From Terriglobia bacterium (GTDB lineage: Bacteria; Acidobacteriota; Terriglobia; Terriglobales; Acidobacteriaceae), in assembly GCA_020072585.1 (NCBI GenBank), contig JAIQGL010000001.1:310001-374000 (forward strand): DNA of 64,000 nucleotides, given 5' to 3'. This document shows, piece after piece, positions 34,480 to 42,792 of the stretch; the stretch's first letter is position 1, and each line of letters opens with the position of its first letter. The notes under the pieces are model-generated. The model was not told where the DNA came from and searched no databases. It worked only from the letters and a program-made list of their open reading frames with translations. The position numbers were made by a program, and so were the translations under genes.

Positions 34480-36597
34480 ATGGCTACGGCCGAAATTCGG
34501 TTTCAGCCCGGTCGCGCAAGCGGGCGGCGTGCGACGCAGCCTCGCCGTCCGGCGGTGCTTCGTTTACTTCAGGCAGAGCGTTCGGAAGAAATATTCCCAC
34601 TGTTGCTGGAGGAGATCATCGCTCTGGGCAACCCGCGTGCCCTTATTGTTGACGTGAATCTTGACAGCGGCGAGGTCATGCCCGCCGCTGCGCTCAAATG
34701 GCCGCGTCCGCAGATGGAGAAATTTACCAGTGCGCTCTGGATGCAGGAGCATCCTCTGATCGCAGCGTTACATTCTGCACGCCCTGAAGTACTCCGGAAG
34801 AGCAACCTGCACAACAAGCCTTTGTACGTTCATCCTATTCTTTACTCCAATCGCAACCTGTGCTGGGAGGCCGACCGCATTCGTACCGCCAGTTGCCTGG
34901 CCGTACAAAACTCCCGCCGCGAGAAGCGCGTCCGGCTGGAAGACCAGGTTTGTGCCACCTGTGAGATGCGGGCGTACGCCGCGGCCGTGGTGGTGGAGCT
35001 GCCCAAGAACTATTCGGAGCAGAGTGTAGCTGAACTGGGCGAGCTGATTGATCTCGCCAACCGCTATCTCTCGCGGCTTTTCAAGGTAGAACATTATTAC
35101 AACCGCATGCGTGATATGGAAATCACCATCGCGCAGATGGGAACGGTCATGCAGAGCATGGCCGATCCGGTTATTCTTACTGACACGCAGCATCGTGTGA
35201 TCATGCAGAACAAGGCGGCCGAGCGTTTCTTCCGCGTCCCGGACGAAATGACGGAAGGCCTGGTGCGCGCCGTGGAATTCAACAATCTGCTTTTTTCCGC
35301 TGCGCTCTCTTCCATGCTGGTTTCCGGCAGTGACTCGCATCGCGACCTCACTCTGGTCGATGCCATCGAAGGCGAGGAGATGCTCTTTGAAGCCGTTTCC
35401 GCCCCTACCTATGGTCCTGACGGGATTCAGCTCGGCACCGTCACCGTGATGCGTGACGTGACTGATCTCCGCCGCGCCGACCAGGAGCTGCGCCTCAACT
35501 ACGAACGGCTGAGTGACGCCGAAGAGGTCGTCCGCCAGGACCGTGACCGCCTGAATCTCATCATCGAAAACGTCGGCGACCCCATTGTGGTGTGCGACGG
35601 CAAAGCCAAGATCGTGCTCGTGGACCCTCTGGCCCAGGAATTGTTCGGCACCGAGACTGATGTGGTGCGCGACACCGTCCAATTCCAGAACCAGACCAAG
35701 CTCACGGCCTACATTGATGCGTTCACCGCTTCCTTTGCCGACCGTGAGACCGCCCCGTTGCGCCTGTACAATCCCGCGCTCCGGCAGGAAATTGAGTATG
35801 ACGCCCGCTCCGGCAAGATCTTTGGCGAGCGCGGCCAAGTGGCTTACACCGTGACCGTGCTGCGCGATCTAACGGCCTTGCGCAAGATGGAGCAGCTCAA
35901 GGTGGAGCGGCGCATGCTCGAAATTGAAAAATTCGCCGCCACCGGCAGGCTGGCCGCAACCATTGCCCATGAGGTCAACAACCCCATGGAGGCCATCAAG
36001 AACGCAATTTACCTGCTGGCCAGCGCGATCCCGGAAAATGCCGTTCCCGTGTACAGCATCTTAAAGTCGGAAACCGAGCGGGTGGCGCGCATTGTCCGCC
36101 AGATGCTGGGGCTCTATCGCAACACGGAGCAGGTCAAGCCAGTCAACGTGAACACTATTATCGAAGACACGCTTTTGCTGCTGAACCGGCAGCTCCAGCG
36201 CGCCAACGTGGAAGTGCAGACCGAATTGGAAGCGCTGCCCGATGCTCTGATTGCCGCTGACCAGATCCGCCAGGTGTTCTCCAACCTGGTCATCAATGCC
36301 CGGGACGCCATGCCGAATGGCGGCAAGCTGCGCATACGCAGCCGCCACATTCCCGGTTATGACGATCTGCACGGCTGGGTGCGCATCTTGATTGCCGATA
36401 CAGGGTCCGGAATTCCATTGGAGATGATTCGCTCCATCTTTGAACCGTTTGTTACCACCAAGGGCGAAAGGGGTACCGGGCTGGGGCTTTGGATCGTTAA
36501 AGGAATTATCCAGAACCATGCCGGCAAGCTCTCAGTGAAGAGCAGGATAGGGCGCGGCACCACTTTTAAGATCGATTTGCCAGTCGTAAAATTGTGA
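34480..36597 (+). CDS. Sensor histidine kinase with Cys-bearing N-terminal domain and PAS domains, inside the gvp cluster
   Basis: 705 residues with no transmembrane segment, so cytosolic. The N-terminal domain (about 1-215) contains four cysteines, Cys128, Cys139, Cys158 and Cys161 (C-x10-C-x18-C-x2-C), able in principle to bind a metal or Fe-S cluster or to respond to redox state. Two PAS domains follow (about 220-345 and 360-470). The HisKA domain has the phospho-acceptor His497 in IAHEVNNPMEAIKN. The HATPase has NLVINARDAMP (N box), ADTGSGIP (G1) and GERGTGLGLWIVKG (G2). It is a complete kinase. The receiver gene downstream overlaps it (GTGA), so they form a pair. The ATG at 34480 is preferred, with GGGG upstream. 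A regulatory role over vesicle genes is inferred from position only. Confidence 0.92.
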   Translation: MATAEIRFQPGRASGRRATQPRRPAVLRLLQAERSEEIFPLLLEEIIALGNPRALIVDVNLDSGEVMPAAALKWPRPQMEKFTSALWMQEHPLIAALHSARPEVLRKSNLHNKPLYVHPILYSNRNLCWEADRIRTASCLAVQNSRREKRVRLEDQVCATCEMRAYAAAVVVELPKNYSEQSVAELGELIDLANRYLSRLFKVEHYYNRMRDMEITIAQMGTVMQSMADPVILTDTQHRVIMQNKAAERFFRVPDEMTEGLVRAVEFNNLLFSAALSSMLVSGSDSHRDLTLVDAIEGEEMLFEAVSAPTYGPDGIQLGTVTVMRDVTDLRRADQELRLNYERLSDAEEVVRQDRDRLNLIIENVGDPIVVCDGKAKIVLVDPLAQELFGTETDVVRDTVQFQNQTKLTAYIDAFTASFADRETAPLRLYNPALRQEIEYDARSGKIFGERGQVAYTVTVLRDLTALRKMEQLKVERRMLEIEKFAATGRLAATIAHEVNNPMEAIKNAIYLLASAIPENAVPVYSILKSETERVARIVRQMLGLYRNTEQVKPVNVNTIIEDTLLLLNRQLQRANVEVQTELEALPDALIAADQIRQVFSNLVINARDAMPNGGKLRIRSRHIPGYDDLHGWVRILIADTGSGIPLEMIRSIFEPFVTTKGERGTGLGLWIVKGIIQNHAGKLSVKSRIGRGTTFKIDLPVVKL

Positions 36598-37025
36598 GTT
36601 CAGAGGGAAAATATCGAGTGTTGGTGGTGGACGATGAAGCTGCTGTCCTGCTTACGTACCGGCTTATTCTGGAACGGCAAGGCTATGAAGTGGTGGCCTG
36701 CGGCACGTCCGTACAGGCCATTGAAGCCATCGGCAAGCAGCAGTTTGATGTGGTCTTGTGCGACTATTCGCTGGAAGAGCAGCACACGGGTTTTGAGGTA
36801 ATCTCAGCGGCCAGGCTGCGCGATACGGATGTGCCTGCGGCACTGCTTACTGGGTATGCCACCAAGGAAACGGCAGATGAAGCAGCCAGCCAGGGCATCG
36901 GCGTGATGTTCAAGCCGATTGAGATTGAAGAATTTCTGGCGACAACTTCCAACATGCTAAGGAAAAACCATGAGCCCAAGCAAGAAGGCGAAAAAGACGA
37001 CCGCGGTCCGCAAAACGTCCGCTAA
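36594..37025 (+). CDS. Stand-alone response regulator receiver in the gvp cluster
   Basis: A 143-residue receiver domain. VLVVDDEAAV carries the acidic pair, Asp57 in VVLCDYSL is the phospho-acceptor, LLTGYA holds the conserved Thr and MFKPIE the conserved Lys. After the receiver only a 25-residue charged tail remains, so there is no DNA-binding output; it must act through a partner. The GTG start at 36594 overlaps the kinase stop. Its last 56 bp overlap the start of gvpF in another frame, an unusually long overlap for this cluster. It is the cognate regulator of the kinase by position. Confidence 0.9.
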   Translation: MSSEGKYRVLVVDDEAAVLLTYRLILERQGYEVVACGTSVQAIEAIGKQQFDVVLCDYSLEEQHTGFEVISAARLRDTDVPAALLTGYATKETADEAASQGIGVMFKPIEIEEFLATTSNMLRKNHEPKQEGEKDDRGPQNVR

Positions 37026-37869
37026 GGCTGAACCGGCCACCGCGGTGCTTGATCTGGTAACTCCACCGGGGCCCGCAAAGGTTGAGTCTCCCAGAAGCGG
37101 ACAGCAACAGGAAGGCCGCTATGTTTATGGCGTGATTGAATCGCGCACGCCTGTCGGCTTCGGCCGCAGCAGCATTGGCGGCGTGAATGAAGACGTCTAC
37201 ACCGTGCATTACGGTGATATTGCCGCCGTGGTCAGCCGCACGCCTGTTTTTATCTTTGATCCTACACGTGACAACGCTCTGGCCCATGAACACGTGATTG
37301 AATCAGTGATGAAGAATTACACCATCATTCCCATGAGCTTTGGCACGGTCTTTCGCACGGACGACGATATCCGCGAAGTGCTCAAGAGCATTTACTCATC
37401 GCTTAAGGACGTGCTCAAGCAGATGACCGGCAAGCTTGAGTTCGGACTGAAAGTTACCTGGGACCGCGACCGCATCATTGAAGAGCTGCAGCGCGAGCAC
37501 GATGAAATCCACCGCTTCCATCTGGAACTTACGCGCAAACACCTGCAATCCACGTACTTTGCCCGCATGCAGCTTGGCCGCATGATCGATAAAGCGCTGG
37601 CTGAACTTGCCGCCAATTACGTCCGTGAAATTTATGACGGTCTGCGCGCGGTCTGTGTCGCCTCACGTGACAATAAGCCCATTGGCGATAAAATGATCAT
37701 GAATGCCGCCTTCCTGATCCAGAAGGCGCGCGAAGCTGAGTTTGATGCCGCCGTGAATCGCGTTGCCCAGAAATACGGTGACCGTCTCAACTTTAAATAT
37801 ACCGGCCCGTGGCCGCCTTACAATTTCGTGAACATTCGCCTCAAGCTGGAGCGCGGCGGACAAGGGTAA
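36970..37869 (+). CDS. gvpF: Gas vesicle protein GvpF (GvpL/F family, copy 3)
   Basis: 299 residues, the most canonical GvpF/L here. A Lys/Ala-rich leader of about 45 residues is followed by RYVYGVIESR, IAAVVSRTPVFIF, LAHEHVIESVMKNYTIIPMS and FGTVFRTDDDIREVL. A long helical region and the terminal YTGPWPPYNFVNIRLKL follow. It forms part of the soluble accessory complex with GvpA. The ATG at 36970, with AAGGAAA 6 nt upstream, lies 56 bp inside the receiver gene. The leader residues are encoded largely in the overlap, which may explain their odd composition. A gap of 184 bp follows before gvpG. Confidence 0.92.
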   Translation: MSPSKKAKKTTAVRKTSAKAEPATAVLDLVTPPGPAKVESPRSGQQQEGRYVYGVIESRTPVGFGRSSIGGVNEDVYTVHYGDIAAVVSRTPVFIFDPTRDNALAHEHVIESVMKNYTIIPMSFGTVFRTDDDIREVLKSIYSSLKDVLKQMTGKLEFGLKVTWDRDRIIEELQREHDEIHRFHLELTRKHLQSTYFARMQLGRMIDKALAELAANYVREIYDGLRAVCVASRDNKPIGDKMIMNAAFLIQKAREAEFDAAVNRVAQKYGDRLNFKYTGPWPPYNFVNIRLKLERGGQG

Positions 37870-38053
37870 AACTGAAAGGGATAGAAAAAATTAAAGGTGA
37901 AAGAGCGGTCCCTTCAGGGCCGCGTAAGAGATTCACAGACGCGTTGCAAAATCAGTCCACTCTGAGGCGAGCGAATGCGAAGCCGTAAGGGTGGGTAGGC
38001 AATCAAGTCAGCTCGAGTCCCGTGGGGGCGATACATCTCCGGAGGAAACATAA

Positions 38054-38389
38054 ATGCTCCTAATTGACGATCTCCTCTTTGCGCCCTTCTCCGGCTGGAA
38101 CTTCATCATGCGCACTCTGCTCAAGGTTGCTGAAGAGCAGTGGACAGACGATGCACCTCTCAAAGAACAGCTGCTGGCTCTCCAGGTGCAGATTGAAGAC
38201 GGTTCCATTACTGAAGAGCAATATCTTGAGGCTGAAGCCGCTATCCTGCGAGAGATCCGCGAAGTGCAGCGGCGCAAAATCGAACTGGCTGGCGGCGATC
38301 CTGACGCTTTTGAAAGCGGCATCTCAGGCTCCGCTCTCCAGGAAGGCTCCGGCGCGTCCATCACCTGGGACCCCAGCAATGAGGAATAG
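38054..38389 (+). CDS. gvpG: Gas vesicle protein GvpG
   Basis: 111 residues matching GvpG: LLIDDLLFAPFSGWNFI at the N-terminus, then LKEQLLALQVQIEDGSITEEQYLEAEAAILREIREVQRR, the charged helical hairpin of the family (quoted here as the ITEEQYLEAEAAIL signature), and an acidic tail. GvpG is a small accessory protein needed for vesicle formation and often encoded next to gvpF, as here. GGAGG at 38040-38044 precedes the ATG. It is the last gene of the cluster; an intrinsic terminator lies 160 bp downstream. Confidence 0.9.
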   Translation: MLLIDDLLFAPFSGWNFIMRTLLKVAEEQWTDDAPLKEQLLALQVQIEDGSITEEQYLEAEAAILREIREVQRRKIELAGGDPDAFESGISGSALQEGSGASITWDPSNEE

Positions 38390-38551
38390 ACCTGCCATCG
38401 CAGCTATGATCCTTGGGTAAAACAGCTTCTTTATCTCGCTCGCGCCGAAGCCGATCAGAAAAATGGCCATCAGCGGGGAAAACATCCAGTTTGAGCAACT
38501 GCTCCTTTGCGCCTGATGCCAGGCCGTATGCAGAAAAATTTCAGCCAAAGA

Positions 38552-38582
38552 AAAAGCCCGGCGCGTACAGCACCGGGCTTTT
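38552..38582. terminator. Bidirectional intrinsic terminator between gvp cluster and TonB receptor
   Basis: A perfect 10-bp stem, AAAAGCCCGG (38552-38561) and CCGGGCTTTT (38573-38582), with T-rich flanks on both sides, serves both the gvp cluster (+) and the convergent receptor gene (-). Confidence 0.9.
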
Positions 38583-38601
38583 GTTTCAAGGTTAAGTTGC
38601 T

Positions 38602-41600
38602 TTAGAAAGTGAACCGGGCTCCGAACTCGCCCGTAAACGCCCGCGGCAAGTAGGTGCTGGTCGGGTTGATGAATCCAACCGCCTTCTTGAAAGTCGCGGT
38701 GTCATTGGACGACGTTCCGAAGTTGTTGCCATAGTTGGCATGGTTGGTCAGGTTAAACGCCTGGAAGAGCAGCTGGAGGTTGCGTCCTTCACCCAGCTTT
38801 ATGTTCTTGCTGACACGTGAATCCAGGTTGAAGTATGGATTACCGCGCAGCGAGTTGTAAGGAACTACGTGGCAGTTGCCAGAGTAGTAGCACTGCACTG
38901 CAGCCAGCTTACCCGCGCTGGTGGTCGGGAATGGCGCCAGGTTATTCGGAGCGCTGTTCGTTACTACAAGGGCTGCCGCCATACTGCCGCCACCGAGGTT
39001 GAGCATGTTGCTGCCGGCGTCAGCGAGGAAGGGCCGGGCCGAGCCCGCCTGCATAATGGGTGAAACTTCAATCCCATACGGCAGGTGCGCGGTGGCGGCC
39101 AGCGTGAGGTGATGCCGTTCATCATTGAACGCAGGCCCGAACTCATTCGAGTTGAGCGGTTGCTGCGGGTCGCGTGGATAGTACCGGAACGAACCACCGT
39201 CCTGGCTATAACCGACGGAACGGGAGAGCGTGTAGTTGGTCATCAGGTCCAGCTTGTGGAAGCCGCGCTGGCGATAGCTGATGTTCAAGCCGTCATAACG
39301 CGAACGTCCACCTGCCGTTTCGTCGCGAACGCTGCCCAGCACAGGTACACCCGCCGCTGTGAACGCGGCATCCAACGGACGGAAAAAGCCGCCAGGGAGG
39401 TTGTTTCTGCTGAGTGTTGTGATGTTATTCGGCGTAACGGGGATAACCGGATCAAGGTTGATGGTTTTGTTCTCGTGCAATCCGAGCACGTGCACGTACT
39501 CAGCCTCGAACACGGACTTCGGGTTGATCGCCCAGGTGTATCCGCCGTTAAACTCTTCGGTCACCGGTGTGCGGTAATTCGGGTCCATGATGCGGCCGAT
39601 GGATCCGGGAGTCAGATCGTGAGAGGGAGCCGGGATCGTCGGTAGTGGATCCACACCAAACCGCCAGCTGCTCAACGGAATCGCCGTTCCAGGCACCAGA
39701 TCGGAGCCGCTGATGCCAAACGCGGTCTGGAAGATTGTGTCGTTGGCCTGTTGCTCCATGAACAACGGGATGTTCTGGAACGTGTTGTCAAAGTACATGC
39801 CAAAGCCGGCACGAATAATGTGGTTGCCGTGACCGGTCAGGTCATAAGCCAGGCCGACGCGCGGGCTGAACCCCTTGCTGTAGTCAGTCGCCTTTTTCGC
39901 AACCAGGGCCGCCGCCAACGGATTGAACGCAGCAGCTTTCTGGAGTTCCTGGAAAGTACGGCTGTCGCTAATCTTTGAGCCGCCGACAAAGTCGAAGTCC
40001 TTGTCATAGCGCAGGCCCAGGTTCACGCTCAGGCGTGGGCTGAATTTCCAGTCATCCTGGAAGTACAACCCAAGCTGCTTTGCGTCCTTGATCAGGAACG
40101 TTGGGTCGCCAATAGCGATGCTCATGCCGGCGCCCGTGTTGTTGCCGGAAACGAGCCCAGGCGTTGCAAATCCCTGCGGGAAGGCAGCCGGGCCGCAGCC
40201 GGGAGTTGCGGCGTCCTGCCCAACACCCAGAATGCAGGTTGGGTTCGCGCCAAAGTCGATTTCCAGCGTCGGGTTGAATTCGAAGAATCCGCCCATCAGC
40301 GGTGTCCAGATGTAGTCGATGCCGGTCCTCAGCGTGTGGCGGCCAATCGTCTTACTCAAGTCGTCCTTGAACTGCCACTTGCGCTGGATGGACTGCTGGG
40401 GAACGTTCGTGTTGGTGCCGAACTGGGCATCAGGGAAGGTAATGAGCGGTGTCCTGGTCTTGCTGTCAATCAGGTTGTTCCAATACTGCCATCCCAGTGT
40501 CAACTGGTTGATCACGGTGGGCGAGAACGCCGAGTTGAAAGTGAGGTTGGCAACTTGCAGGTGATTGAACGTGAAATTGCCTTCCGTCAGGTCCATCGTG
40601 CCGTCGCTCTGGTCATTCAGGCTGTCGTTTGCCTGCGTGGAGACGGAGAAGTAAGCTGAATGCTTGCTGTTGAACGTGTAATCCATGCGCCCATTGATGC
40701 GGTTTTCATAGAATGGCCGCGGAATGATGCTGGCTGGCTGCGCGCCCAGCGCTGTGACCAGGTTGAGCTGGGTAAGGGCGCTCGGTTGTTCTGCAAGCGA
40801 TGTCTGCTCACGCTGACGTTCCATGGCAAAGAAGACAAACAGCTTGTCTTTCTTCACGGGTCCGCCAACGGATCCGCCAAACCACTGGCGCGAATACGGT
40901 CCATTCACAGAGACGGTCGTGTTATTGGCGGGGTCAGGCAGTTTCTGGTCCGCATTGAATTGCTGCTCGCGGAAGTTCGCAAATGCTGAACCGTGCCAGT
41001 TGTTTGTTCCTGACTTTGTAATCACATTGATGGCGGCGCCTGCAGAGCGGCCATTGACCGCGGAGAACCGCTGCGTTGAAATCTGGAACTCCTGCACTGC
41101 TTCCGCCGGAAGCTGCATGACGGGCCCGCCAACGGTGTTGTCCTTGTTGTCAACGCCATTAACGGTCACGTTAACGTTGCGTCCGCCCTGCCCGTTCACT
41201 GACAGGATGGCATACCGGTTCTTGGTTGGATCGTATGAATCCGCCGACTTTACTCCGGGCGAAAGATATGCCAGATCGGCGATGTCACGGCCGATCAGCG
41301 GCAAATTGGTGATCTGCTCAGGCGTGATGTTTGTGCTCACATCAGTTTTTGCCACATCCACCAGTGCTTGCCCGGCAGCCACTTCCACCGTCTCACTTAC
41401 CGCGCCCGGCTTCAGCGCGAAATTCTGCGTTGCTGTCCTGCCGATCAGGACTTCCACTGCTTTAGCTTCGCCGATCGCGAATCCCGATGCCTTCGCCTTG
41501 ATCGTGTACATACCGGCCGTTAGCAGGTCAAAGCGATATTCGCCTGCATCATTGGTCGTAGTGGTCCGGGTTGCGCCCGTCGCATCGTTGACGATTGTTA

Positions 41601-41745
41601 CCTCAGCAGACTTGATCGCGGCCTGTGTCTTATCCGTGACTGTCCCTTGCAAGCTGGCTGTCGCTGTGGCCTGGCCGAAGAGGCTGGCAGTACTCAGCAG
41701 CAAGCACCCGATGATCGCAATGAATGTCCATCGTTTGGTACTCAT
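38602..41745 (-). CDS. TonB-dependent receptor with N-terminal carboxypeptidase-regulatory-like domain
   Basis: A 1047-residue outer-membrane protein. The signal peptide (1-25) is followed by a CarboxypepD_reg-like Ig domain (ASLQGTVTDKTQAAIKSAEV, EYRFDLLTAGMYTIKAKASGF), then a plug domain (NLPLIGRDIADLAYLSPGV, NVTVNGVDNKDNTVGG) and a large beta barrel ending in a terminal Phe (GEFGARFTF), as expected for Bam-dependent insertion. This is the Oar/SusC-like type that is highly expanded in Acidobacteria and probably imports oligosaccharides or other large nutrients; the ligand cannot be deduced. GGAGAGAGA lies upstream of the ATG at 41745. Single gene; no SusD partner is seen. Confidence 0.93.
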   Translation of the reverse strand: MSTKRWTFIAIIGCLLLSTASLFGQATATASLQGTVTDKTQAAIKSAEVTIVNDATGATRTTTTNDAGEYRFDLLTAGMYTIKAKASGFAIGEAKAVEVLIGRTATQNFALKPGAVSETVEVAAGQALVDVAKTDVSTNITPEQITNLPLIGRDIADLAYLSPGVKSADSYDPTKNRYAILSVNGQGGRNVNVTVNGVDNKDNTVGGPVMQLPAEAVQEFQISTQRFSAVNGRSAGAAINVITKSGTNNWHGSAFANFREQQFNADQKLPDPANNTTVSVNGPYSRQWFGGSVGGPVKKDKLFVFFAMERQREQTSLAEQPSALTQLNLVTALGAQPASIIPRPFYENRINGRMDYTFNSKHSAYFSVSTQANDSLNDQSDGTMDLTEGNFTFNHLQVANLTFNSAFSPTVINQLTLGWQYWNNLIDSKTRTPLITFPDAQFGTNTNVPQQSIQRKWQFKDDLSKTIGRHTLRTGIDYIWTPLMGGFFEFNPTLEIDFGANPTCILGVGQDAATPGCGPAAFPQGFATPGLVSGNNTGAGMSIAIGDPTFLIKDAKQLGLYFQDDWKFSPRLSVNLGLRYDKDFDFVGGSKISDSRTFQELQKAAAFNPLAAALVAKKATDYSKGFSPRVGLAYDLTGHGNHIIRAGFGMYFDNTFQNIPLFMEQQANDTIFQTAFGISGSDLVPGTAIPLSSWRFGVDPLPTIPAPSHDLTPGSIGRIMDPNYRTPVTEEFNGGYTWAINPKSVFEAEYVHVLGLHENKTINLDPVIPVTPNNITTLSRNNLPGGFFRPLDAAFTAAGVPVLGSVRDETAGGRSRYDGLNISYRQRGFHKLDLMTNYTLSRSVGYSQDGGSFRYYPRDPQQPLNSNEFGPAFNDERHHLTLAATAHLPYGIEVSPIMQAGSARPFLADAGSNMLNLGGGSMAAALVVTNSAPNNLAPFPTTSAGKLAAVQCYYSGNCHVVPYNSLRGNPYFNLDSRVSKNIKLGEGRNLQLLFQAFNLTNHANYGNNFGTSSNDTATFKKAVGFINPTSTYLPRAFTGEFGARFTF

Positions 41746-42232
41746 TTTGTGTCTCTCTCCTTGGAAATTTGGGGATTATTGGCACTTTTTTCCCTCTTGT
41801 GCCTTTAGTGCAAAATATCTTTAGAAAACACTAGAGCTCTGCTGCTTTACAAAACAGCAAGGCTGTTACCAAACGATTCAACGCTTCTACCTTGCGTCCT
41901 GAGACTCTGGTACATCTCACCCCAGACTCAAAAATACATAAAATTGATAACAAAAATTCTTAATTGGTAATCAAATATCAAGCAGTATTAGATAATTTGT
42001 ATATTTTATCTAGCAAGCCACGTGCTCCTATCAGGTGTTTGCTGCTGAATTGTGAGTTGGATCTCCTAATCGCCGACTGCATAATTGAAGCAGCCATACA
42101 CCTTGATTCCAAGTTTTGTATTCCATATATGATTTTCCATGTTTATGAGCGGCGGTTGGCCGGTTTCGTAGATGATAGGCTCGGTCAGCAAATTGGGTTA
42201 AACGGCAGAATTGGCGGGTCTAACTCGTACCC
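41746..42232. other. AT-rich gene-free region
   Basis: Nearly 490 bp upstream of the receptor gene. From about 41930 to 42130 it is clearly more AT-rich than the rest of the window. It should carry the receptor promoter. An open frame from 41964 on the + strand has no recognisable features and unusual composition, so I do not call a gene. No repeats or hairpins of note. Confidence 0.5.
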
Positions 42233-42685
42233 TCATACCGCAATCCATTGCTCCCAGCTCACGACTCCCATCTCCGGTTTCGGCTCACCCTCAAGCATTG
42301 CCAGAAATTCCAGCAGATTCCCGTCAGGGTCGTGGAAATAGAGCGATGCTGCCGGCATCCATGCCAGTACGACGGGGTTTTCCGCAGGATTACCCTCAAA
42401 ATCAAGAGGCGCAATAGCTGCCTTGCGAAGTTCCTGCGCAGCTCGTAGCAAATCATCCAGACTTACGCGGAATGCCAGATGCAAGCTCTGCCGCAGAGGC
42501 AGAGTTCCTACCTCCCACAGTCCCAGCATCGAGGTGCCACGTCCTCCAATCCAGTAAAACGCCACTCTTTGTTCCGGGAAAAACTGTGCCAGCTCCAACC
42601 CCAGTGCTTCGCCATAGAAAGCCATGGCGCGGGGTAGGTCGCTAACGGTCAGATGGCCTTCAAATAGAGCATGGATGGGAATCAA
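42233..42685 (-). CDS. VOC-family (glyoxalase/bleomycin-resistance fold) protein
   Basis: 150 residues with paired beta-alpha-beta-beta-beta modules. HLTVSDLPRAMAFYGEALGLEL is the first module with a metal-type His, and LHLAFRVSLDDLLRAAQ plus SLYFHDPDGNLLEFLA form the second, with the His and the Glu in the usual metal positions. It is probably a dioxygenase-like or isomerase-like metalloenzyme or a drug-binding protein; the substrate is unknown. It starts with TTG at 42685 (GGAGGAA about 11 nt upstream). Divergent from mqnE. Confidence 0.85.
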   Translation of the reverse strand: MIPIHALFEGHLTVSDLPRAMAFYGEALGLELAQFFPEQRVAFYWIGGRGTSMLGLWEVGTLPLRQSLHLAFRVSLDDLLRAAQELRKAAIAPLDFEGNPAENPVVLAWMPAASLYFHDPDGNLLEFLAMLEGEPKPEMGVVSWEQWIAV

Positions 42686-42792
42686 ATCGCTGTTCCTCCA
42701 ATCGCTTCAACTAAACAGCTCCTGGCAAGTGGTTCTGGAGCCTGGCGAGATAATTGAAGCCTGGTTCACAACAAGGTATTATTTCACTAACC

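Noticed and set aside
38324-38548. Minus-strand hydrophobic open frame between gvpG and the receptor gene
   Set aside because: It has a membrane-like stretch, but it overlaps the gvpG coding end, lacks a ribosome site and has no family match that I know; probably chance.
41964-42341. Open frame of about 125 codons in the AT-rich region
   Set aside because: No recognisable domain, odd composition, no ribosome site, and its end overlaps the well-supported VOC gene on the other strand.
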